Shown here in pieces: positions 18,401 to 23,700 of a DNA stretch of 32,757 nt. This stretch comes from Verrucomicrobiales bacterium (GTDB lineage Bacteria > Verrucomicrobiota > Verrucomicrobiae > Limisphaerales > UBA1100). Location: NCBI GenBank assembly GCA_002721895.1, contig PBLV01000062.1:1-32757 (forward strand), read 5' to 3'. The notes beneath the pieces are model-generated. The model worked only from the letters and a program-made list of their open reading frames with translations, was not told the DNA's origin and did not search any database. The position numbers were made by a program, and so were the translations under genes. The first letter of the stretch is position 1; every line of letters starts with the position of its first letter.

Positions 18401-20683
18401 TTCCGTGGGGTGCGGAACGGGGCTGCCATTGAAATCCTGCTGGGCATAATCGGTCCCGTTGAGATCCATGCGCAGACCCAGGGTGCCTGAATAGAAGGGG
18501 TTGTAGGCGGTGCCGTAATGGGTCTGGTTGCCAGTACCGGGCGCGCCGGTGGCGGGGTTGGTGTCATCGTAATCGTAGTCGTAGCGATTGACAAATAGGT
18601 GGGTTCTGCTCCCGTCCTCCAGCGAGTGCCGCGCCTGGGGATGGTCCACGGGACCGCTGGCCAAGCCGCGGTTATCAAAACCGTAAAAAAGTTTTTCCAT
18701 GCCCATGGTCGTGGGCAAAATGGTCCAAGTAAAGTTCTCGCGAACGTTGATGAATGGCTCGGATGTATGAACCTGCCGGGTACCCACGCCTACCTCCTGC
18801 AAAACAAGATTGCGCTGGGTATCGGCCGGGCCCGGGAAACTCTTGTTGACGGTCACGGGGAAAACACCGCCCAAGGCCTCGTCCAATGTGGAATGCATGG
18901 AAAAGTTCTCATTGGCTCCTCCACCACCAAACCAACCTCCACCGGTTCGCGCGCCACGACGAAAATATAGGACAGTGTTGGTGGTGATGGCACCACTACC
19001 CGCGGCGCTGGAGTTCACGTTGTGGGTGATGTAGGCGGTGCCGTTTACATCCGCGACCAGACCGCTAGGCGTGGACAAGCCGCTGCTGAGAAAACGCATG
19101 GGCGTACCCGTGGGCGGTTCGGTGTGGCTTCCCCAGCCCTGATTTGTCCTGTCAACGGTCATATACCGCTTTTTCTCAAACTCCTCCCCCAAAGTAGCAT
19201 TAATATCCATGTCGAAATACTTGACATAATGACCATCGAAAAAGCTGCCGGCACCCCAATATTGATCTCCTCGCAGCAGGCTGTTGTTTCGGTTTGTCAA
19301 CCAACCCAAATAGCCACTGACGGAAGTGGACTTCGCGTTGACCATGTAGGGCTGGTAAGTGGCGGCCAGAGCCTGTTTTTGGTTGTATGTCCCCACGCCA
19401 ACGATGGGATTCCAGACAGTCCAGTTGTCCCGGTCCGCGATGCCCGTCATATAATCGGGCCGGACGGGTGCCTGAGTCTGGGTCCACATGGGGCCACTGG
19501 AGGGATAGCCCGAGGCCACCACCTCAGCCGCGTTGGTAGGCCAGGTATCGCCCATGGCGGTCATGCCCCGCGCCCGGGCACGGAAGATGAAATTGTTGTC
19601 CAGATTGGCCGGGTTGGAAATATTCACGGTGGGATCCAGGCAGGCCTGCCGAACCTCAATCGGAATCAAGCTATCCAGGAAAACCTGATTGATCGATGTT
19701 ATCATGTTGTCGATGCCCACCTGAATGGCGGCATGCCCGGGATACGTGGGCGCCGCACCGCCGCCCTGCGCGGTCAACAGCGCATCGGTGTACAGGAACA
19801 GGACATCAATGTATTCCAAGAATCCCCTCTTTTGATATCTTGCGGCTTGGGGAGTTGTAGGTCCCAGTTTCATGCCGGTTGTCCCGTTATTGGGCAGGAG
19901 CGAATACTTGGCGGTGGACTTGCCTGCGGCGGCGGCAAGGATGGGCTGTGGCGCGCCCAGAGTCTCGAGCATCGAACGGGCACGTTCCATCCGCACCGAG
20001 GAACCCTTGGGAATTTGCAACGGATGGCCACAGGGGGCATACGGCACCTTGGAGCCCGCCGCCGCCAGCCGCCTAGTGAATGCGCCCAGATCGCCTCTTG
20101 AGGATGTCTTAACGCCCGTGGGCTTGGGGCGATTTTCCGCCGCCGGGCCCTGTTGCCGTTGCTTCGTTTCAAACGAACAGGTGCCGCAACTACCCGGTTT
20201 CAGGTTATCCACCTCGTAGACAACGTATTGATTGCCCCCTTTTCCCACGTTGGAAAAAATCAACTGCCGCCCGTCGGCCATCATGATGTTGCCCATCATG
20301 AAATCCCCGTACCGGTTGATGACCACGGTGGAGTCCACGGGGTCGTTTTCCAGATGCCCTACCACCGCCTGCCCGCCATGGGCATAAGTGCGATGGGCGC
20401 CGACGATGCCGGTCACATCGATGTCCGGGAAAAGGTTTAGGCGAAAACGGGCCCCAATCTCGCTTAGCGACTCCAGTCCCTCGGGATCGAGATACACGTA
20501 GCGCCACCTCTTGGCCACGTCCTGCCCCCCGAATGTCGACGGGTGCATTGCCTCCGGCAAATCGCCGAAAACCACCGGCACGGACTGGGCCGTGCGCCAA
20601 CGCAATGTACCGAGGATGCCACCGCCCGCAATTACGAGCAGCAGCAGCCACAACCAAATGTGCCTGTATTTCTTGTCTGCCAT
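6425..20683 (-). CDS. Giant metzincin-type metalloprotease with nested LamG, FG-GAP, NHL and beta-helix domains (4752 aa)
   Basis: One uninterrupted 14.3-kb frame. It opens with a membrane anchor or uncleaved signal (IWLWLLLLVIAGGG, 9-29), a prodomain-like region (35-280) and a first protease half (~285-810). A ~3150-residue LamG/propeller block (~870-4180) and a ~100-residue beta module follow, then the zinc half with HEIGHLLSGSH (4318-4328) and Met-turn CTIMALP (Met4382) followed by RIPRFSSPNV. It ends with a Pro-rich linker and a PPC-like domain (~4615-4752). The fold order matches reprolysin/peptidyl-Asp-type metzincins, whose two halves normally touch. Many LamG domains appear as separated halves that pair like nested brackets. 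In the zinc motif the usual Gly (HExxHxxGxxH) is Ser, with Gly one place later, so activity is uncertain. The start lies 18 bp after the stop of the paralogous gene with no clear ribosome site, suggesting a shared transcript. Probably envelope-anchored or exported; target unknown. Confidence 0.9.
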   Translation of the reverse strand: MADKKYRHIWLWLLLLVIAGGGILGTLRWRTAQSVPVVFGDLPEAMHPSTFGGQDVAKRWRYVYLDPEGLESLSEIGARFRLNLFPDIDVTGIVGAHRTYAHGGQAVVGHLENDPVDSTVVINRYGDFMMGNIMMADGRQLIFSNVGKGGNQYVVYEVDNLKPGSCGTCSFETKQRQQGPAAENRPKPTGVKTSSRGDLGAFTRRLAAAGSKVPYAPCGHPLQIPKGSSVRMERARSMLETLGAPQPILAAAAGKSTAKYSLLPNNGTTGMKLGPTTPQAARYQKRGFLEYIDVLFLYTDALLTAQGGGAAPTYPGHAAIQVGIDNMITSINQVFLDSLIPIEVRQACLDPTVNISNPANLDNNFIFRARARGMTAMGDTWPTNAAEVVASGYPSSGPMWTQTQAPVRPDYMTGIADRDNWTVWNPIVGVGTYNQKQALAATYQPYMVNAKSTSVSGYLGWLTNRNNSLLRGDQYWGAGSFFDGHYVKYFDMDINATLGEEFEKKRYMTVDRTNQGWGSHTEPPTGTPMRFLSSGLSTPSGLVADVNGTAYITHNVNSSAAGSGAITTNTVLYFRRGARTGGGWFGGGGANENFSMHSTLDEALGGVFPVTVNKSFPGPADTQRNLVLQEVGVGTRQVHTSEPFINVRENFTWTILPTTMGMEKLFYGFDNRGLASGPVDHPQARHSLEDGSRTHLFVNRYDYDYDDTNPATGAPGTGNQTHYGTAYNPFYSGTLGLRMDLNGTDYAQQDFNGSPVPHPTEIARYPNLHRYTEVPYVPTQNAREPRADLVVLLTEDLAGDYGIANKYINATPNGILSRTVGRGPNPPSNRVQESTFGTHEGTLLTGSSISRTFTDLPILNLNSGGSETGVGTTGLLAYWPFEGNLSDLTGNAHHGTAVGGTASYIPDRHGNASNALSLDGSTHLTAALPNTFNFEANTSWSITGWVQPTDIEDEAGLITQWNSAGNNSYFQFGLRNTRLSSESAPLKPANNGNLGSALGNTTEWRHLAYVYDRKGIGGDGGVKPIEAEVPSTGLVLHYPFSGNPNDVSGNYNHGILGGVTKPQIPTAGLVAYYPFNGNANDESGNNRHGTPQNSASTADRNNEAGKAWNFVNNVNSRIQVPSNSAFTFGNAMTISLWTKFNQGWNYHKESLVWKGNGKYTIGVDQNSGLYGPGKYRIEFRVNTVSGNILAKKIVDYADISKWFHVTCVFSGGTAYLYVDGNLVSTDNTGGATVADADDSFIMGGSSNPVSGAYNRNIDEVRVYNRALSDSEVSALYFGGGAPVRYVKPGATGANDGSSWVDAFTDLQAALTASNSGDEIWVAAGTYRPTTNLNDRTASFTPKAGVKIYGGFAGSETSRSQRDWRLNRTILTGDLFGNDNANISRTEPTRGENSLHVINIQNKATEVVLDGLIVTGGNADTAVWGSPGDVSNGGGLRLITSTLTIRNCIFEKNTASKSACIYGESAGNTLRIENTIFQDNVSHSAGTMHVAGNYVIESCVFYNNHTKDSPYGYQWGGGLFLGGSSSGTINNSVFANNYAKDAGGAIMSQANAVITNCSFYGNSVENVGGALGQTLRTNGGALTLKNCIIWGSSGGGSVIDGSTTITHSIIQGGHAGAGNLNVDPQFLNVANLIGADGVWGTADDGLQLKTGSPAVDAGSNADVVGNDDLTGRTRIVDGNSDTTATVDMGAYERQTGSGSGPAAANPAAPTLAIDRASNADSAYSFDGNDTIETVTTVSFTSHTMSAWVKTSDNNAGIVSTDDSGGNWGQLFLTPTGRFSAEITNSGGQTKQYQSENQINDGQWHHVAYTYDAGTQELLVYLDGQLEPVTKVSDVSMPGFSVLNEEVRVGIDRAENNDTRIAGSIDEVTLHSRVLSAAEIAAMHGGTQTWAGTGKIRRYINGMLYDEIGMNNATATFTGNEFLIGRDPIRGKNFQGGLDELRVYGVPLTAGEVIDIYLAERISAPFTPSSNLVLHYPFTRPDWRNDISPSANHGSPIGTANASVPDRFGVADSALVLDGNRSYFRTLGTTNFPRGTQEFTYSAWIKPDKLLAPDSRLDLIVGNEVGEESRVWLGEGNGSLRSFVGSHKLPGAKYHDTRAVEVVDLNADGLPDVITGNWNQPEVTYLNTGNGEFVETWKSQDANATTDIALGDVSGDGRVDLLVARDNNRTTLLYLGLGDGTFAEPPTALETSSQLQFSDLIGLVAYYPFSGDTQDASLAPKNHATRRNGASFVMDRMGTAATALQMAPTVGSPQYLETQTSTDFPKNTDDFTVSLWVRPKGMFSPDGMPDIVRGEYGGVTKVFPGYGNGSFMAARDLGGSRNTVALELQDVDGDGKPDLIEAAHDQINQYRLMIESNGSFGPAQQIDASSSPTLSMAAGDLDSDGDIDLIFGNNASAKDEIWHNDNNTGFVLREQMQGYMPINPIPTGASLHLPLDGGAATVGWDRAANRNGTMVGYGTSNTTDAIVSVLSRHGRPDNAVHFLVGNNGTGVGKIEWTAPDVDSILGGAQELSVSLWIMPDPGQDLQNDRIINYSAALNNQPRYRLMGTTTVDTRLLTKWGIDNQQDTQTTAGLTVGVWNHVVTVHKFVPGPPVRGRNLTYINGVLRANNTAPLGSSLLNTGLTLQIGSEFQNAQFAPRIKVDDVRFYKDKVLEAADVMELYQESPPIVPETKGDTLAIAIGEMGGNATSKEIVVVGPNNASALYQQNLNPGIPEPWVSTADYGVKRYLDLNMTDARAVQMADLNNDGRLDVVVGNHNASNQVYLNAAAAGNWTYNTTPVVSSEWISPGGNATQALVLIDISGDGRPDILTAERNSTSLYYENHGNGTFKAPTSLGVAVGNASALWGADLNGDSHKDIVLGYESGADRFYAGNSTGTFAAGQVLPGTSGNTTALLSADITGTGQQVLVAGKEPGQFELRLNAADWMSPNNATLEFYTGNATSPTMSTANLEWYPGRWYHLVLRRSHNSTVSLFRDGVQILSQTVLTGNNATNLNLDFGFSTAADSRNPNWGMYPYNGEMDEFRLYNRALTNFEVAQLYNMDTPKKFGAAYGLAGHYQFDEGDGRDSGLLGNNGTLKGSVRRVTDRLGRPNKAVEFNGTAQYLEVSSATAGNFSAFNMPNTKSLTLSAWVKPDSLLANNWILANRDGGSQVNYQMALNNSRLVADVDPLMPAGNGTADTSAPSSSDGWYHVVTVVDRGSSASGYTETLAGTGVAGTEGDGGQAVEARVGTPIIAVASDGTTYIGDPTARTVRKVNTAGVISHFAGAGGTVNVGDGLQATLASFAEIQSMTVDSVRNRLYIHTGATVRWINLTSGVINTVGGLTLTSGNGTSGLAVNSAGTLYVCDPVGVRVHSVANPTAGTPTVSVAAGNGSVGFAGDGGSATTNCMLIYPKDLAVDASDNLFILDGYNLAGAFRVRKVTGGIIDTVAGSAFVNFTGDGGQAVGAGFQEPKAIAVTGSHLYVTDRGRIRVVDLVRGTISTMAGSGAPSYGGDGMPPASTSLDVVGSSLGFDGAGNLYFGDASYRVRRIRYQDGLVRGTVTRYVNGIHQGEDTLGNATGTFFGTTLLVGADAGNSSYFSGQLDDVRIYDRALIPGEVAQLYQLTPVFIPTDSRGLVLGDMDNDDDLDVFVANYNQENIWFENDGAGAFDKSRKVYAGVNDNSTGVVMARINSDVYPDLLVLNENEANLWYPAFPPGRGFQPSRAVGSETNNTATALLVDIDGDGDNDVIYGNHNASNSVYRNIGGGVFSSYGALDATDTNNSNALAAGDFDEDGDLDVVVGNSGAVNRVFLNSGMGTFVAGPTIRGAVAGKTRSLAIMDVAGDKRVLFSNQKIGHLALHLEPQNGNQGGRLQFFTGGQMACEMSVDHKWNESAWHHLVVTRDSSGVVSIYVNGLQTGVANVPTLANGATGADMVMDTGYRVATSHFPYKGAIDDIRLYNRALNVSEVIDLHRYELTGGFVTPPNPSLGMVAYWKLDGDAVDSAGVYNLNGAPMNVSTVPDRLQQAGGAYEFNSSLALPSLVNMGNSPVLNPGSNFAVSMWVGPPSSGNLSGTIMSKGGKGNSTRGWMIECNATSGFMQFHTSTNGTADTSDNQILSSSKVINDGNWHHVVAEIVGGEKRIYIDGVIDTNASYTGTVYASGERFLLGVDDFLGPMAKFNGRLDQVRVYNIPLNAAGVKNLYDLEKPGRPGSATITVNFVDNVVDLNEYVRLDLYRDTDLSLVPFLTFNGTSIESMTQTFNSVNTGNAWQNLRGGWKVTSEKGQMTVDNVVIRVTTSLGVYGITHQMYRNPAENIFGFNAQMNRDVFYGAVVQFNKAVPNHTFAHEIGHLLSGSHGLGDDAGVDVINSTHTFSPYGSNYNYVNDEFLSMGNHFTAPGLNNPFVPYCTIMALPGTAYARIPRFSSPNVLWSGMQTGYHHNRYLPPPFGDFTQPLYLDNSRAMTIIGQVVSLYRDSNGTRRVTPDTSVSFNPPRGLGLPVPSVTPTKNPLLYYKPPRGLPDAQVQRRQTAQAIQPSRTRPVVGPGARTGSNAGPGLGATVNTTPRQPSTPSQPGGGTSHPSGGNMGNQKPPRPVSPVAPRPVNPRPAKGIPGTVNPGGVRPPQPNNPKSPLVKSRVPNDNPEGSFVLQLRPLLGNRWQAQGSGHNQGASAGQGEAAGVRTGDGRRMWHGRSVWWVLHVPQNGVYEIDANTIGSSIDTTLTVVQPGGKSTGNDNDRQQPAPSSRVKIARATLSKGDKVYFSIDGVSGAQGRVKLNVMLKRLQ
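6428..7363 (-). other. Giant protein: Pro-rich linker and PPC-like C-terminal domain (~4441-4752)
   Basis: About 150 residues are rich in Pro, Gly, Arg and Asn. They are followed by a PPC-type beta domain with SVWWVLHVPQNGVYEID, SSIDTTLTVVQPG, NDND and VYFSIDGVSGAQGRVKL. PPC domains commonly occur at the ends of secreted bacterial proteases. The paralogue ends the same way. Confidence 0.6.
7364..7828 (-). other. Giant protein: zinc-binding second half of the metzincin domain (~4286-4440)
   Basis: It contains MNRDVFYGAVVQF, then HEIGHLLSGSH (4318-4328), CTIMALP (Met4382) and IPRFSSPNVLWSG. The last two are the Met-turn and a downstream signature familiar from bacterial reprolysin-like peptidases. 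The spacing from first His to Met is 64 residues. Confidence 0.75.
7829..8821 (-). other. Giant protein: LamG-H and a ~100-residue beta module (~3955-4285)
   Basis: LamG-H is uninterrupted (GMVAYWKLDGD to NGRLDQVRVYN and NLYDLEK). It is followed by a module with EYVRLDLYRDTDLSLVPFL and GNAWQNLRGGWKV that matches the paralogue's ESVRLRLYNNNFAETPFF and ANAWQDKQGAWIL. I do not recognise the module. It sits just before the zinc half in both proteins. Confidence 0.6.
8834..14782 (-). other. Giant protein: second nest, LamG-D holding two nested FG-GAP propellers, LamG-E, -F, -G and an NHL propeller (~1968-3950)
   Basis: Approximate order: LamG-D first half (1968-2052); propeller 1 first part (2053-2195); LamG-E first half (2200-2281); propeller 2 first part (2282-2418); LamG-F complete (2422-2660); propeller 2 second part (2668-2905); LamG-E second half (2906-3039); LamG-G first half (3042-3197); NHL repeats, about six with GDGG-type motifs (3198-3533); LamG-G second half (3534-3594); propeller 1 second part (3598-3825); LamG-D second half (3826-3950). 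Propeller blades show LxxxDxxxDGxxD cores such as VDLNADGLPDVITGN. The brackets close in strict reverse order. Confidence 0.7.
14804..18067 (-). other. Giant protein: first nest, LamG-A split by LamG-B, itself split by LamG-C plus beta-helix (~873-1960)
   Basis: LamG-A begins GLLAYWPFEGN (~874) and breaks off at HLAYVYDRKG (~1015). Its second half resumes at KIRRYINGML (~1890) and ends ~1960. Between them LamG-B starts GLVLHYPFSGN (~1032), breaks after NHGILGGVT (~1058) and resumes at LAIDRASNADSAYSFDGND (~1707), finishing ~1885. Inside LamG-B sit a complete LamG-C (~1069-1281) and a right-handed beta-helix of the choice-of-anchor-Q kind (~1283-1693; RYVKPGATGANDGSSW to SPAVDAGSN and VDMGAYE). 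Joined across the gaps, each half-pair reads as a normal LamG. Confidence 0.7.
18248..19831 (-). other. Giant protein: first half of the split metzincin domain (~285-812)
   Basis: It starts LEYIDVLFLYTDALL, has a helix-like stretch IDNMITSINQVFLDSL followed by IPIEVRQA, and ends with REPRADLVVLLTEDL then YGIANKYI. This is the strand-helix-strand order before the zinc helix in metzincins. The paralogue has LEYLDILFIYENDLL, IPIEVRQADL and DARADIVCVLAADAL. The giant protein has roughly 175 extra residues here (~540-700). Confidence 0.6.
19832..20683 (-). other. Giant protein: membrane anchor and prodomain (~1-284)
   Basis: After the hydrophobic anchor comes a region aligning by eye with the paralogue: RLNLFPDIDV versus VVLNLFPDLQV, FMMGNIMMADGRQLIFSNV versus IMMGVAVLPDGRQVLISHV, then EVDNLKPGSCGTC versus EVDPAKVGFCGNC. 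It resembles the propeptide of secreted bacterial metzincins (an inhibitory beta-rich domain). The conserved CGxC pair (Cys166, Cys169) is a candidate zinc-blocking switch; that is inference. Confidence 0.55.
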
Positions 20684-20701
20684 TCCAGATGGCCCAGCGC
20701 T

Positions 20702-23700
20702 TTAACGCGCCATCTTCAAACGCACATTCACTCGCACGGGCCCTTGAGACCCGTTCACTCCATCCACGGCCACGTCAACCCGCTGGCCCTGCACCAGCCG
20801 GATGCGCTTCACGCGCACGGCACTGGCAGGCCCGGGCCGCCGTGGATCATTGTCATTGGCTCGCGGCGCGGCAGCGCCCGGCAGCCAAACCGCCAAGGTA
20901 GTGTCGATGGCACTCCCGTGCGTGGTGACTTCCAGATCATACACTCCCGTGGCCGGCGCGACAACATGCCACCACACCGAGCGCCCATGGAAAACCGGCC
21001 GCCCATCGGCTGTCCTAGCCGCGGCATCTCCCGCGCCGGTGGCGCCCCGATTATGGCCATTGATACTGGCCAAAAGACTGCCATCGGCCATTGGCCGGAA
21101 GGGAATAGGCTGGCTGTTGCCCCGCCCATCATTACGAGCCGCGCCACCGGGAATGGGCACGGTTGTGGGCGCGGTGGGGCGCGCGGCTAGGCCGCCGCCA
21201 TTGGGACGCGGCAGCGGACGAGGATTGGGTTTCACCACCCCAGGCCGCACCGTGGCAGGCGGATTGGGTACCACTGCGGGTTGCTTGGGGGGTGCCGCCG
21301 GGGTTTGCGGCGGTGTGGCCGGGGCCGTGGTCGAGGGCGTAAAACTAGCACTCAACCCCACCGTGGATTTGCCGCGGGGCCGCATTCCCGGCCGAACAGG
21401 CCGTGGATAAATTGACGTCTGCCCTCCCTTGACGGGCTGGCCGGGCCGCACGGCCGTGGGAACACCCCGCGCACTGCCATCGGGCACGCCTCCCAAAGGC
21501 ATGTTGACCTGGGCCATGGTCTGGGTGGCGTCGGCCTTGGGGTCCTTTTTTATAGGGCCGCTGTCAGGCACACCCTTGGGCGCCCAAACCGGCACCGAAA
21601 ATGTGCCTTCTTGTCTTCCAGAACCATTGTCATCCCGGAAAAATGTCGCCATCCTGCCCATCATTGTGATGGTTCGGGTGTGGTCATAGACAATTTCCTT
21701 GATGTATTGGCCATGCGGCGGCGGCAGTTTCCGGTAATGCCCTGTCCCAGTAATGACCCCCTTATAAAGGACGTTGGGGCTGGAAAAACGCGGAATACGA
21801 GTGTACATGGTTCGAGTCCCGGTACCCGCTGCCGCGGGGATCGTGGGGTAGGCCATGATGGTGCAAAACTGCCCCCACATGGGGCCGGCGGGAGTTCCCG
21901 AATTGGCCGGTGAACCGGAATAATTGTAAACCAAAAAGTGGTTGCCCATGGCCTGAAAATCGTCCCGAATAAAAGTGCCCAAGCCTTCCATCACCTGAAT
22001 GGTGTCCGTCGCGGCAGGACCGTTCTTGATGGTCACGGTGGCGTTGTTCCCGAAGAAATTGAAAGTTACCGCAGGATCATCATTCCGAAGACCGCCATCA
22101 CCCAACCCGTGGTGAGCACCAAGAACGTGTCCGATTTCATGGGCAAAAGTATAATTCGGCAGGCCAGCCGTAAGTTGGCAAATCATCCCAAAAAACCTGT
22201 CCCGGTTCATGATGATATTCTTGTCCTGCAAATCCGAACCCAGCACGGAGGGGGGATTAACAGTGCCTTTATGGAGTATTGTGGAATCGTTAACCGTGAT
22301 TTCCACCGACTCCACCACCGCCGATCCGGACAAAGCCGAGAGAATCCAGGCTCCCTGCTTGTCCTGCCACGCATTGGCGTGGCTTCCAGCCTCGAACGAA
22401 TAGGATATCGAGGAACCGGAGGCGTTAAATTCCTGGTTGAAAAATGGTGTCTCGGCGAAATTGTTGTTATAGAGCCTTAGACGAACGGATTCCCCGCCCC
22501 CCACGTCATCCCTCGTAAAATTGATCTTTATGGCCGCCGTTCCCACGGCATTGATGTTCTCCGTGGAATACAGAGCAGACGCCTCCCAAGCCTGAATACT
22601 TCGGTTCTGGTAAATCCTAAATCCATCCAGTTTGCCATCATACTCGGAGCCTGCCGCGCCGCCCTTTCCAATCCACAAGTCTTCACCCGTCCCGTTGATA
22701 TCCACCGCCACCGTGCCACTCGCGGCATCCTCCACGCCATTTATGTAGAAATGGATTCCGTTGCTGGAGTTTCGGTCAACTATAACCTGCTGCCAAGTAT
22801 TGGTGTCTGTATCCAAATTGCCCGTGCTGGTTACCGAGTAATTTGACGTGGCGTTTCCCGCACCAAAGACAATGTTGCCGGAATTGTTCATGCCGATCCA
22901 CCAAGACCCCGTGTTATTGCCCTCGCGATTACCAATAATGTCCACCAGACCCGCCCCAGGCCGGGTGTCCGGGTTGGCCCAAAATGAAACCACGAATCTC
23001 CCATTGCCCATGTTCGCAATGCCCTGACCCAAGTTGATATAGTTCGACACGCCGTCAAAGGAATAGGAGCCATTCACATCCACTGCCCCCCCGCGGCCAT
23101 CTGCCAGTTGCGCCCCCACAACGGTCTGGGCCGTAGCAGTGATTAAATCGGTGACAAAACCATTGGTATCCGTGGCAGCCTCAACCGGATAATGCGCCAC
23201 CAGACCCGTCAGCGTGTCAAACACCGGAATGGTCTGCGCCGCCTTTTCGGAAAGGAAAAGATCCTTTATATTATCTGCGGTGAGGGACTGGTCATAAAGG
23301 CGCACATCATCGATGCGCCCGGTCAGTGCGTCATTAGGCCCTCCAGCAGGGGCACTTGGGCTGTCTCCAAATGTGAGGAACATGTTCGTCGGCAGGGCGT
23401 TGTTGCCGTCAGCACCAATATTCCCGGCCCCGCCAACCTGCAGTCCATCCCTGTAAAATCTAATGTCGTTGCCTGTTCGAGTGACCGCCACATGATACCA
23501 CTGACCCGAGGTCCACGTGAGAGCCGCTGTGTGATGATCGGCCGTGTTTGGACTGCCACCTTGGATCCCTGTGTAAAAACACAGGCTTCCATTCCCATCA
23601 TGAACCCGCAGTTCAAACTGGTTGTCGGCATTATTGGCCACAAGCACCTGACCGCGGCCATTGCCGGCGCCAAAACTCGCCGTGTTCTTGTTCACCCAAA

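Noticed and set aside
19022..20101. 359-codon plus-strand frame opposite the giant gene
   Set aside because: Same reason; the minus strand carries conserved protease-half sequence shared with the paralogue.
6425..20683. Giant frame as an assembly or frameshift artefact
   Set aside because: It stays open for 4752 codons with sensible domain sequence throughout and matches a neighbouring paralogue at both ends.
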